Shown: piece by piece, positions 35,136 through 44,396 of the stretch | Layout: each line of letters opens with the position of its first letter | Numbering within the stretch: the stretch's first letter is position 1 | Assembly: GCA_009833045.1 (NCBI GenBank) | Contig: WUUP01000001.1 | Location: 303,586-367,585 of the forward strand | DNA from: Saprospirales bacterium GYS_P2D | Lineage (GTDB): Bacteria; Bacteroidota; Bacteroidia; Chitinophagales; Saprospiraceae | DNA length: 64,000 nt | Reading direction: 5' to 3' | Program-made: the position numbers and the translations under genes | Notes under the pieces: generated by a model | Databases searched by the model: none | What the model was told of the DNA's origin: nothing | What the model saw: the letters and a program-made list of their open reading frames with translations, nothing else

Positions 35136-35777
35136 ATGATTGAAACTATTTTAGCCACAGCGGCTGCCATATTCAGTATAGTGAATCCTCTCGGAGCAAT
35201 ACCACTATACCTGTCCCTCACTGAAGGATATGATGATCAACATCGCAATCAGTCAGCCCTACATGTGAGCATCTATACTGTGGGTATACTGATTACTTTT
35301 TTTTGGCTAGGCATATATTTATTAGGATTCTTTGGGATCGAGGTACATGCGCTCCGTATCGCTGGTGGCCTGATCCTACTCAACTCGGGATTTCAACTCA
35401 TGGCTGGTAAAATGGAGGGCAATCGAGCTATCAGCAAATCTGTCAAGGAGGAGGCTGAAGCTAAGGATGATATCTCCTTCACTCCTATGGCCATGCCTAT
35501 GCTCGCAGGTCCTGGCTCGATATCCTATCTCATCACGGAGTATACCGAAAATAATAGTACTCAAAACCGAGTAGCTATCACCCTATCTGTCCTGCTCATA
35601 GGTCTTATCATTTATATCATCTTGAAATATAGCAGCATGTTTTATCGCATTCTGGGCAAGGCCGGTCTCAAAGCTCTCTCTCGGATCATGGGATTTCTCG
35701 TGATGGCCATCGGTATGCAATATATCATCACTGGTGTAGTACTACTCGTAGAGATGATATTGGGCAATCTGAATTAA
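35136..35777 (+). CDS. MarC-family membrane protein
   Basis: A 213-residue integral membrane protein with six helices. The N-terminal 'ATAAAIFSIVNPLGAIPLYLS' and the 'PMAMPMLAGPGSISYLI' segment are the MarC signatures. Start chosen at the ATG (MIETIL), not at the TTG seven codons before. MarC is not an antibiotic efflux protein despite its name; the function is unknown. Confidence 0.9.
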   Translation: MIETILATAAAIFSIVNPLGAIPLYLSLTEGYDDQHRNQSALHVSIYTVGILITFFWLGIYLLGFFGIEVHALRIAGGLILLNSGFQLMAGKMEGNRAISKSVKEEAEAKDDISFTPMAMPMLAGPGSISYLITEYTENNSTQNRVAITLSVLLIGLIIYIILKYSSMFYRILGKAGLKALSRIMGFLVMAIGMQYIITGVVLLVEMILGNLN

Positions 35778-35880
35778 AAAAGCCCTGTAGATTCATCATT
35801 TTATCTGGTCAGAAAAATTGAAACAAGTATTGTAATCCAGTTAACAAACGGGTCTTATCTTTTTTTTTTAACTTAGGGTA

Positions 35881-36276
35881 GTGAAACAAGCTTTCGTAGT
35901 CATATCATCAATTTACTTTCTGCTATCTGGCTTTTTGCCAAAAGGAGATATCTCACAGCTCATGCTGATACCAGAGGCTATAGAGCACTACGCAGAGCAC
36001 AAAGCAGAGCTACCACCAGAGGACAGTTTTTGCTTTGTGGAGTTTTTCATAGTACATTATCTATCGCCCGATCAGCACGAGGGAGATCATGATAATGAGC
36101 ATGAAAAGCTACCACTCCAGCATATCAATACCAGCATGGTATTGGCCATAGTGGACTTTCATATGAGCATCCACGAGATACATAGTCCTGAGATCGAGCT
36201 GTCGCAGCCATGGTCTACAGAAGCTTGGGCAGCATATGACATCGTCAATAAGGATATACAGCCTCCCAGGATCTAA
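35881..36276 (+). CDS. His-rich exported protein at the head of the metal efflux operon
   Basis: A 131-residue protein starting at GTG with a signal-like N-terminus (about 1-18). The central part has many His and acidic residues ('DQHEGDHDNEHEKLPLQH' and later 'DFHMSIHEIHS'), which could bind metal. No family recognised. It lies 105 bases upstream of the CzcA gene in the same direction, so I infer a periplasmic metal-binding accessory or sensor for the pump. Confidence 0.7.
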   Translation: MKQAFVVISSIYFLLSGFLPKGDISQLMLIPEAIEHYAEHKAELPPEDSFCFVEFFIVHYLSPDQHEGDHDNEHEKLPLQHINTSMVLAIVDFHMSIHEIHSPEIELSQPWSTEAWAAYDIVNKDIQPPRI

Positions 36277-36381
36277 GAATCATATATCCATGCTCAGTAG
36301 TTCTAGCTGAGCCTTATTCATTTTCTATTTCATTTTCATCATAGTAACTATCAGTTCTGCTGATAGATCAATCCATATTAT

Positions 36382-39300
36382 ATGATCGACCGCATCATAT
36401 TATTCTCTATCAAGAATAAACTCATCATCTCCATACTAGTGCTGGCGATGGCGCTCTGGGGCGTCCACTCTCTACGTCATCTGCCACTGGACGCAGTACC
36501 CGACATCACTGATAATCAGGTACAAGTCATCACTAATGCTGCTGATCTGTCAGCGCAAGAAGTAGAGCGACTCATCACCTATCCACTCGAGCTATCCATG
36601 GCCAATATACCCCGTGTAGAAAATATCCGAAGTATATCAAGATTTGGACTATCGGTGATCACCATCGTATTTGAGCCGGAGGCCGATATCTACTGGGCTC
36701 GAGAGCAGATCAATCAGAAGATCCAATCCGTACGAAGTCAAATACCAGATGGTCTCGGCAGTCCTGAGATGGGCCCGATATCTACAGGCCTCGGAGAGAT
36801 CTATCAATATACGATCAGAGCGGACTCCGCCTATCAGCAGCAGTACTCTCCTATCGAGCTCCGGAGTATACAGGACTGGATCGTCAAGCGGCAGCTATCC
36901 GGCATACCAGGTGTCGTAGAAGTCAATAGCTCAGGTGGATATCTCAAGCAGTACGAGATCGCCATCAAGCAACAACAGCTCAAGGCCTATCATCTATCTC
37001 TATCTGACGTCTATGAGGCTGTAGAAGCCAATAATGAAAATGTAGGTGGGTCATACATCGAGAAAGGAGATCAGACCTACTTCATCCGAGCAGAAGGTAT
37101 CGCCACTTCTATCGCTGATCTGGAGAAGATCGTAGTCTCTCATCGCAACCATCTACCCATCCTACTCAAAGATGTAGCGACTGTACAGATCGGCCATGCT
37201 CCGAGATTTGGCGCTATGACGATGGATGGACTGGGTGAAGTGGTCGGCGGACAAGTCATGATGCTCAAAGGAGCTAACTCTATGGAAGTCACCAATCGTG
37301 TCATAGAGAAAATAGAAAGCATCAAGCCATCACTCCCTGAGGGCATCATCCTCGAGCCCTACCTCGACCGATCCAAACTCATAGATCGGACCACCCATAC
37401 CATCGCTAAAAATCTGATCGAAGGAGCCCTTATCGTCATCTTCATATTAGTCTTATTATTGGGGAATGTCAGGGCTGGACTGATCGTAGCATCAGTGATA
37501 CCGCTGAGCCTTTTATTCGCAGTGAGTATGATGAGTTTATTCGGCGTATCGGCTAATCTCATGAGTCTTGGCGCATTAGATTTTGGGCTGGTAGTAGACG
37601 GCGCAGTCATCATCGTAGAAGCCATACTCCACCGACTCGGGCTGAAAAATCGTGACTCTCAGCTATCCGCTGCCGAGCAAGAAGCAGAAATATATACTGC
37701 CGCTACTCGGATAAGAAAGTCTGCAGCGTTCGGAGAGATCATCATCCTGATCGTATATCTACCGATCCTATTCCTGCAAGGCGTCGAGGGTAAAATGTTC
37801 ATCCCTATGGCACAGACAGTATCCTTTGCGATATTCGGAGCACTCTTACTCTCCCTGACCTATGTACCTATGATGTCTGCCGCTTTCTTAAAAAATAGTA
37901 GAGAGAATGAAGATAGCATAGCGAACAAGATCATCCGTGGCCTCTATCGTCTGTACAGACCTCTTTTGGATGTCGCTCTGCGGATGCAATATGCGGTGAT
38001 CATCATAGCTGCCACATTACTCACGATGAGTCTCTTCACTCTCAGCCGTATGGGTGGAGAGTTCATCCCGACTCTCGAAGAAGGAGACTTTGCACTACAT
38101 CAAATATTGCCTCCAGGCTCCTCCATACAAAAAGGTGTCGAAGTATCAGCGCATCTACAGAATATCCTCTTAGAGAAATTTCCAGAGGTAGAAAAAGTAG
38201 TGACCAAGATCGGTACCGCCGAAATACCTACAGACATCATGCCCCTCGAGGCCGGTGATATCTATGTCATCATGAAGCCTAAGAGCGAATGGACCACGGC
38301 ACTGACTCGAGATGAGATGTTTGAAAAAATGGAAGAGGAACTCAATAAATTTCCAGGTGTGATGTATGAGTTCACCCAGCCTATCCAGATGAGATTTAAT
38401 GAGCTGATGACTGGGGTACGGCAGGATATTGCTATCAAAATCTACGGAGAGGATCTCGGACTCTTGGTCAAAAAAGCTGGAGAAGCAGAAACTATTCTGA
38501 GCACCTTAGCTGGTATCGGAGATGTCAAAGTAGAAGCCACCGCAGGACTCCAGCAGATGGTCATACAATATGATAGAGCGAAAATCGCCGCCTACGGCCT
38601 CTCTATCTCTGCCGTCAATGATGTCATCAAAACAGCATTCGCTGGCAAGCATGTAGGACAATACTATGAAGGAGAGCGCAACTATGATATCGTAGTCCGT
38701 CTCGATGAATCTGAGCGTCAGGGCCTCGAGAGTCTACGCAAGCTATATGTGAATCTGCCAAACGGCGGCTATGCTCCGTTAATCGAATTTGCCAAGGTAG
38801 ACTTTGAAGAGGGGCCTACTCAGATCAGCCGAGACAATACCCAGCGGCGGATCACTATCGGCGTCAATGCTCGCAATACCGATATCGCTACGCTGGTCAA
38901 TGATATCAAATCCGCATTCAGTGAAAAGCTCGAGCTACCAGCCGGCTACTTCGTGACCTATGGAGGTCAATTTGAAAATCTCGAACGAGCACAAAATACA
39001 TTGCTACTCGTAGTGCCGATTGCTCTGACTTTGATCTTCGTGCTGCTATATCTGACTTTCAGATCGGTGGGCGAGTCGATATTAATATTCACGGCGATAC
39101 CGCTATCTGCTATCGGCGGTATCTGGGCGCTCTACCTCAGAGGGATCCCGTTCAGCATTTCGGCTGGTGTGGGCTTCATCGCATTATTCGGAGTGGCGGT
39201 GCTCAATGGCATCGTCCTCATCGCATATTTTAATCAATTAAGAAAAGAAGGAATGACAGATACTAAAGCTATCATCTACAAAGGCACCGAAGTAAGACTG

Positions 39301-40662
39301 CGACCTGTGGTCATGACTGCCCTGGTGGCGTCACTGGGCTTCCTGCCGATGGCCATCAGTACCACCGCAGGGGCTGAGGTCCAGCGTCCGCTCGCCACAG
39401 TAGTCATAGGAGGACTGATCACGGCCACATTTTTGACGCTGATCGTACTCCCGATACTCTATCGAGTATTCATAGAGAGAGGATGGATCCGGTACAGTCC
39501 GATACTATTGATATTGGCTATGAGCCAAATGGGAAATGCCCAATCCCTAAGTCTGACAGAGGCAATCACTCGAGCTACCGAGCAAAGTAATATCGATCAA
39601 AATCTTGCTCTCAGACAAGAGGCTGTCCAACTGCAAAAAGATCATGCTGTGATGCCTCAACCACTTAATCTGGCACTAAATAGTGAAGAATTTGACTTCA
39701 AAGAAGCGCAGGGTATCCACTCGATCATCGTCTCTAAAAACTTCAATACTCCGAAACAAAAGATCGCTCAGGAAGAGCTCCTCGACATACAGGATCAATC
39801 ACTCCGTATAGATGCGGATCGCATGCGCCTATTAGTCAGTAGTCAAGTCATGCAAGAGTATATCCAGATCTCCTATCAGCAGTCATTGCTACAGCTATAT
39901 GCAGATATGACTGAGCAGTACGAAAGTCTCCTTTCCAAGAACAGAAAGCGGCTGGAGTATGGTGAGATCAATCAACTACCCATCCTGCAAAATGAACTGC
40001 TCATACAAAAAGTGACGACTCAGCGGCAGGAGGCAGAGATCAGCTATGAAAGTGCGCTCGATGGATTTCAGCGATGGTATATGACTCGCAGCATCGTCAT
40101 ACCCAGAGATCTCGAGTCCATATCTGACGAGATAAGATCCATAGATACTGATCTCATCAGTAATAGCTATGAGCTCTCAGCATCTCAACTCTCTGCACAA
40201 CAATCGGCACTCGCAGCAAACAATAGCACTCAATGGAACGGAGGGCTCCGACTACAGACTGTCTCAGGCGGTTTCCCATTTTTTGGATTTAGTGTCGGAG
40301 TCAATCTACCGCTCAATAAAAGCTATCAGCAAAGTCGAGAAGCCGCTGTGATCAAAAATCAGAACGCTCTCGAAAGCGAGAAAGACAGAAAACTACGCAT
40401 GTATCAGGCTAAAGTAAGTCAGCTCCAAACGTACATCACTAATCAGGAGCAAAACTTAGCTAAATACAAGGCACAAAACATTTCAATATCGGATGATATC
40501 ATCAACTCAACTATCAGGGCATTTGAGGCAGGTGAAGCCTCATTCGCCGAAGTACAGCTGGCATATGACAGCTACTATGATATACAGCGTAGCTATCTCG
40601 ATCAGCTACTATCTCTATGGCTCAAAAAAGCCGAACTCTCATTCTTAATTCTTGAATACTAA
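36382..40662 (+). CDS. czcA: CzcA-type heavy-metal RND pump fused to a TolC-like outer membrane factor
   Basis: A 1426-residue fusion. Residues 1 to about 1040 are a full HME-RND pump with twelve membrane helices and two large periplasmic loops. TM4 carries DFGLVVDGAVIIVE with Asp400, Asp406 and Glu413, the proton-relay pattern of divalent-cation CzcA pumps (CusA pumps for Cu/Ag differ). From about 1047 a signal-like stretch leads into an OMF domain with two coiled-coil repeats ('SLTEAITRATEQ' onward). It would export Zn, Co, Cd or Ni out of the cell; the exact ion is inferred. The adaptor gene starts 4 bases after its stop. Confidence 0.92.
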   Translation: MIDRIILFSIKNKLIISILVLAMALWGVHSLRHLPLDAVPDITDNQVQVITNAADLSAQEVERLITYPLELSMANIPRVENIRSISRFGLSVITIVFEPEADIYWAREQINQKIQSVRSQIPDGLGSPEMGPISTGLGEIYQYTIRADSAYQQQYSPIELRSIQDWIVKRQLSGIPGVVEVNSSGGYLKQYEIAIKQQQLKAYHLSLSDVYEAVEANNENVGGSYIEKGDQTYFIRAEGIATSIADLEKIVVSHRNHLPILLKDVATVQIGHAPRFGAMTMDGLGEVVGGQVMMLKGANSMEVTNRVIEKIESIKPSLPEGIILEPYLDRSKLIDRTTHTIAKNLIEGALIVIFILVLLLGNVRAGLIVASVIPLSLLFAVSMMSLFGVSANLMSLGALDFGLVVDGAVIIVEAILHRLGLKNRDSQLSAAEQEAEIYTAATRIRKSAAFGEIIILIVYLPILFLQGVEGKMFIPMAQTVSFAIFGALLLSLTYVPMMSAAFLKNSRENEDSIANKIIRGLYRLYRPLLDVALRMQYAVIIIAATLLTMSLFTLSRMGGEFIPTLEEGDFALHQILPPGSSIQKGVEVSAHLQNILLEKFPEVEKVVTKIGTAEIPTDIMPLEAGDIYVIMKPKSEWTTALTRDEMFEKMEEELNKFPGVMYEFTQPIQMRFNELMTGVRQDIAIKIYGEDLGLLVKKAGEAETILSTLAGIGDVKVEATAGLQQMVIQYDRAKIAAYGLSISAVNDVIKTAFAGKHVGQYYEGERNYDIVVRLDESERQGLESLRKLYVNLPNGGYAPLIEFAKVDFEEGPTQISRDNTQRRITIGVNARNTDIATLVNDIKSAFSEKLELPAGYFVTYGGQFENLERAQNTLLLVVPIALTLIFVLLYLTFRSVGESILIFTAIPLSAIGGIWALYLRGIPFSISAGVGFIALFGVAVLNGIVLIAYFNQLRKEGMTDTKAIIYKGTEVRLRPVVMTALVASLGFLPMAISTTAGAEVQRPLATVVIGGLITATFLTLIVLPILYRVFIERGWIRYSPILLILAMSQMGNAQSLSLTEAITRATEQSNIDQNLALRQEAVQLQKDHAVMPQPLNLALNSEEFDFKEAQGIHSIIVSKNFNTPKQKIAQEELLDIQDQSLRIDADRMRLLVSSQVMQEYIQISYQQSLLQLYADMTEQYESLLSKNRKRLEYGEINQLPILQNELLIQKVTTQRQEAEISYESALDGFQRWYMTRSIVIPRDLESISDEIRSIDTDLISNSYELSASQLSAQQSALAANNSTQWNGGLRLQTVSGGFPFFGFSVGVNLPLNKSYQQSREAAVIKNQNALESEKDRKLRMYQAKVSQLQTYITNQEQNLAKYKAQNISISDDIINSTIRAFEAGEASFAEVQLAYDSYYDIQRSYLDQLLSLWLKKAELSFLILEY

Positions 40663-40666
40663 CATT

Positions 40667-41857
40667 ATGAAAAAGCAATATATAATTCTCTCAGCATCAA
40701 TACTACTACTCATCCTATGGTCATCATGTAGCCAAGAGCAAAGTCATGAAGATGAGCACGACCAAGATCACGCAGAAGAAATGCATGACGAACATGAAGA
40801 CGAACTCGCACTGACTCAAGAACAGATCGCTAATGTCAATCTACAGTTTGGTCAACTCGAAGAGCGCAATATCGTCTCATCCGTACAGATGAATGGTCGT
40901 ATCGAGCTCCCTCCACAGGGCAGAGCAACTGTCAGCAGTCTCCTCGGAGGTCAGATCCAAAAAGTACATGTCATACCAGGACAGCAAGTCAAGAAAGGCC
41001 AGACCTTGTTCTCCCTAATGAATATGGAACTACTGGACTGGTATCAAGAATATCAAGAAGCCCAAAGCCGCATCGACTATCTCACTACAGAAGAAAATCG
41101 ACTATCGGCCCTGCAGTCAGAGCAGCTCAGCTCCTCTGCAAAAGTCAAAGCCGTCACCGCAGAGAAGAAACAACTACTGGCAAAACAAGCTGGTATCAAC
41201 TCCCGGCTGCGATCCATCGGACTCTCTATCGATGGTCTTGATAGGGCGATATCCAGCTATACTGTGAAAAGTCCAATCGCTGGAGTCATACAGCATCTGC
41301 CAATCAGTATCGGAGCACATGTCACACCATCAGACATCCTCGCAGAAGTGATCGACGATCATCATCTGCACCTCCATCTGCAGGCCTATGGCTCCGAGCT
41401 CGCTAAACTACAGCAGGGTCAAAAACTGAACTTCTACGTGCCATCTCGACCAGAAGACATACGCAGTGCGGAGATCTACTGGATCAATAATATGGTCAAT
41501 GAAGAAACCAATAGCTATGATGTGCATGCCGAGCTCTCAGGCGATAGCGATGGCCTCTACTCGGGAGAGTACGTGGAGGCTCGCATCATCGACGAAAATC
41601 GCAAAGTCCTCAGCCTCCCTATCAGCGCTGTCACTCGAGACAAAGGACTGCAATACATATTCGTCAAAGAAGAAGAGCATGAGAAGGAGGTACACTTCCT
41701 GAAAATCCAAGTCAACACAGGTGCTGCAGATCTCGGATATGTAGAGATACTTCCTGTCGATCCATTGCCCACGGATGCAGAGATCGTCACGGAGAATGCC
41801 TTCTTCCTCATGGCGCAGAGCAAAAAAGGCGAAGAAGGAGTGGGGCATCATCATTAG
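40667..41857 (+). CDS. Efflux RND periplasmic adaptor (CzcB/CusB type)
   Basis: A 396-residue membrane fusion protein. Lipoprotein signal with Cys near residue 21 ('LILWSSCSQ'), then a His/Glu/Asp-rich stretch (SHEDEHDQDHAEEMHDEHED) that probably binds metal, then barrel-sandwich, coiled-coil hairpin (about 125-195) and beta-barrel domains. The C-terminus ends in GHHH. Start taken at ATG 40667, since the in-frame Met five codons earlier would overlap the pump gene and precede the signal. It joins the pump to its fused channel domain. Confidence 0.92.
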   Translation: MKKQYIILSASILLLILWSSCSQEQSHEDEHDQDHAEEMHDEHEDELALTQEQIANVNLQFGQLEERNIVSSVQMNGRIELPPQGRATVSSLLGGQIQKVHVIPGQQVKKGQTLFSLMNMELLDWYQEYQEAQSRIDYLTTEENRLSALQSEQLSSSAKVKAVTAEKKQLLAKQAGINSRLRSIGLSIDGLDRAISSYTVKSPIAGVIQHLPISIGAHVTPSDILAEVIDDHHLHLHLQAYGSELAKLQQGQKLNFYVPSRPEDIRSAEIYWINNMVNEETNSYDVHAELSGDSDGLYSGEYVEARIIDENRKVLSLPISAVTRDKGLQYIFVKEEEHEKEVHFLKIQVNTGAADLGYVEILPVDPLPTDAEIVTENAFFLMAQSKKGEEGVGHHH

Positions 41858-41877
41858 AAAATGCGATATTACCAATC

Positions 41878-42849
41878 ATGAAAGTCATCGAAATATCCAC
41901 TGCAGGCGCCCCAGAAGTATTACGATTCGCTGAGAGGGCCAGACCAGAGCTCGGTAAAAAAGAAGTGCTGATCAAAGTAGCGGCCTTCGCTCTCAATCGG
42001 GCAGACATCATGCAGCGCAAAGGACTCTATCCTCCGCCTACCAGTGATAGCGATATCCCTGGACTCGAGGTAGCAGGGACCATCATCGAGATGGGCTCAG
42101 CAGTCGCCGGACATAGCATCGGAGATCGAGTCTGCGCTCTGGTAAATGGTGGTGGCTATGCCGATGAATGCGTAGCTCATGCCGATATGCTCATCCCGCT
42201 ACCGAGCAATATGGAGATGACTACAGCAGCTGCCATACCTGAAGCCTACATGACGGCTTGGCAAGCGCTCCATTGGCTCGCTAATCTCCAAAAAGAAGAA
42301 AAGGTACTCATCCATGCTGGTGCCAGTAGTGTCGGTCTCGCAGCTACCCAGCTCGCCAAGGATGCTCGAGCTACAGTAATCACTACCGCCTCTGATGCTA
42401 AACACACCATCTGTCAAGACGCCGGTGCAGACCACTGCATCGACTATCAGAATGAATCATTCGCAGGGGTTATCAAGGATAAGTATGGCGGGGTGAATGT
42501 CATCATTGACTTCGTCGGGGCGGGATATCTCGGAGATAATGTCAAGTCCCTGTCTCCCGATGGTCGCATGGTGATCCTCGGACTGATGGGTGGCCTCACC
42601 GAAGAGCTACATCTCGGACATGTCCTCATGAAGCGACTTAAGATCATGGGATCGACACTCCGTGCTCGCTCTCAAGACTATAAGATCAGACTATGTCAGG
42701 ATTTCTGGGAGCATTGTGGGCCCTTATTCGCTACTGGCGCACTCACTCCGAGAGTGGATCGAGTCCTCCCATGGGATCAGATAGTAGAGGCTCACCATGT
42801 CATGGAACGTAATGAAAATGCCGGGAAGATCGTGATGACTGTGGGGTGA
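41878..42849 (+). CDS. NAD(P)H-quinone oxidoreductase, zinc-less MDR family (PIG3-like)
   Basis: A 323-residue medium-chain dehydrogenase/reductase without zinc ligands. N-terminal catalytic fold with 'FALNRADIMQRKGLYPPP', NADP-binding 'LIHAGASSVGLAATQLAK' near 142-159. PIG3/QOR-type enzymes reduce quinones with NADPH. It starts 20 bases after the adaptor gene, so it may share the metal efflux transcript, perhaps for metal-induced oxidative stress (inference). Confidence 0.88.
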   Translation: MKVIEISTAGAPEVLRFAERARPELGKKEVLIKVAAFALNRADIMQRKGLYPPPTSDSDIPGLEVAGTIIEMGSAVAGHSIGDRVCALVNGGGYADECVAHADMLIPLPSNMEMTTAAAIPEAYMTAWQALHWLANLQKEEKVLIHAGASSVGLAATQLAKDARATVITTASDAKHTICQDAGADHCIDYQNESFAGVIKDKYGGVNVIIDFVGAGYLGDNVKSLSPDGRMVILGLMGGLTEELHLGHVLMKRLKIMGSTLRARSQDYKIRLCQDFWEHCGPLFATGALTPRVDRVLPWDQIVEAHHVMERNENAGKIVMTVG

Positions 42850-42984
42850 TGGGAGGGCCTTATATTTTATCGAGGATAGTTAACTTTTGATATCATTTGA
42901 AGAGGCTAACGTATCGGGTTCATCCTGCGTCTCTACGAGGAACGAGTAGATATGCTGTGATGGCACCTTGTTATCCATAGTGAT

Positions 42985-43701
42985 TTATTCGTATCCTAAT
43001 TTCCTTGGTATCATAAACCATTCTCCCTCTTCTTTATTAAAGAAGGTAAGATTGCCTCCATACTTATCATGTTCTCGAATGTTGATGAATGCAGTTTCTA
43101 TTCCTATTCTTATTTCGCTGATAAGTAAGTACTCTGTATTGTCATTTGTCTCTTCTTCACTAACATAGTTGACTGATTTGTCATTAATGAGTTTTTCTGG
43201 CTCAATTGTATTAGGTATTTCATAATAGTTCTGAATCAGGATTTGGCTTCTATTCGACAGATATTCTTTTAAATTTGGATGCTCCAGAGACTTTTTTAAC
43301 ATCATTGTTAATTCCTTAATCTCAACTTCTGATTTAGGTTTTGTTTGTGGGTAGTTAATAAGTATTGGATCATCACTTATCTTCTCTGGATCCTTGCACA
43401 GTTCAGTATGCATCTCAAGATTTATGAGACAATCATTTGTGCTTTTTAGGTAGTACTGTCCAAACTCTATTTTATCTGAAGCAAGGAGTATTATCGTATC
43501 ATTGTAGATCGTGTATTGACCTTTTGATTGGTAATCTCCAAAATGACCTTCTGTTGTGTATTTGTAGGCTTTATTAGGACCCAATTTGAGATTGTGAAGT
43601 GTCTGATAATAGTATCCCTCATACATGCCATTTGTACTGTTCGTGTCGTTGGTACACGAAATGTTTGTGAGGATTAGAATATATAGTATTCGAAACTTCA
43701 T
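42985..43701 (-). CDS. Hypothetical lipoprotein
   Basis: A 238-residue protein with a lipoprotein signal whose Cys is near residue 16 ('ILTNISC'). The mature part has a beta-rich first half (GMYEGYYYQTLHNLKLGPN, YKYTTEGHFGDYQSKGQY), like lipid- or ligand-binding small barrels, then a Lys/Glu-rich second half. No family recognised. It is more AT-rich than its neighbours and borders the repeat-rich stretch, which could mean an acquired gene (inference). Confidence 0.65.
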   Translation of the reverse strand: MKFRILYILILTNISCTNDTNSTNGMYEGYYYQTLHNLKLGPNKAYKYTTEGHFGDYQSKGQYTIYNDTIILLASDKIEFGQYYLKSTNDCLINLEMHTELCKDPEKISDDPILINYPQTKPKSEVEIKELTMMLKKSLEHPNLKEYLSNRSQILIQNYYEIPNTIEPEKLINDKSVNYVSEEETNDNTEYLLISEIRIGIETAFINIREHDKYGGNLTFFNKEEGEWFMIPRKLGYE

Positions 43702-43823
43702 TTTTTCATTATAGATAACTCGTTTATATCAGATCAAATTCCTTGTTTCTAATCTCCCTATTCATACTTGGCACCAGCTAAGATAAGATCAAAGAATCAC
43801 TAAATTCTTAATCAAGATAGATT

Positions 43824-44340
43824 TTCAATTCACAATACCTCCAAATTTTCATTTCGACCAGCGGGAGAAATCTATGTTTTCTAAAACCAAACCTTCCAAC
43901 TAATAACAGAGATCTCTCTCTACCGATCGAGATGAAAAAAGGGATTGATTATTAATGTCTCCATGAATCGAAGAGCCAGATAAAAAGTACACTGGACTTT
44001 GTATATCAATTCACATCACCCCTCCTTTTTTCATTTCGACCAGCGGGAGAAACCTATGTTATCAAAAACAAATCCTTCCAACTAAAAATAGAGATCTCTC
44101 ACTAACGATCGAGATGAAAAATGGGAATGATTATTAATGTCTCTGAGAATCGAAGAGTCACATAAAAAGCACACCCGACTTTATAAATCAATTCAAAATA
44201 CCCCCACAATTTTTATTTCGACCAACGGGAGAAATCTATGTCATCCAAAACCAAACCTCCCAACTAAAAACAAAGATCTCTTACTGCGTATCGAGATAAA
44301 AAAGGGAATGATTATTCATGTCTGTGTGAATGGAAGATAA
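43824..44340. repeat. Tandem array of about 2.8 copies of a 182-bp unit with a palindromic core
   Basis: The motif ATTTCGACCA(G/A)CGGGAGAAA begins at 43851, again at 44033 and (one mismatch) at 44215: exact 182-base steps. Each unit holds a core of about 93 bases whose ends are an imperfect inverted repeat (TTTTCATTTCGACC... against ...CGATCGAGATGAAAA). The linker is also alike from copy to copy (TCAATTCA, then 'GGGAATGATTATTAATGTCT'). Copies differ by many substitutions, so the array is old. Such palindromes are common intergenic elements in Bacteroidota genomes. Confidence 0.85.
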
Positions 44341-44344
44341 ATCC

Positions 44345-44378
44345 CTCCGCCTCTGGCACCTCCCTGGCAGGGAGGACA
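44345..44378. repeat. Short GC-rich palindromic repeat B (copy 1)
   Basis: TCCGCCTCTGGCACC followed by a 7-bp stem, 3-base-loop hairpin (CCTCCCT GGC AGGGAGG, 44359-44375). A diverged copy lies at 45401-45432. It follows the last copy of the 182-bp unit and sits just after the hydrolase stop codon; without a T-run it is a poor terminator. Confidence 0.6.
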
Positions 44379-44396
44379 TTTGATTTGTACAATGAG

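Noticed and set aside
42880-42978. Possible 32-codon minus-strand gene between the quinone oxidoreductase and the lipoprotein
   Set aside because: It has start and stop codons but no family pattern, promoter or coupling; such frames are expected by chance.
43824-44340. CRISPR-like regular repeats
   Set aside because: Only three diverged copies with 182-base period, the intervening sequences are themselves alike, and there are no cas genes.
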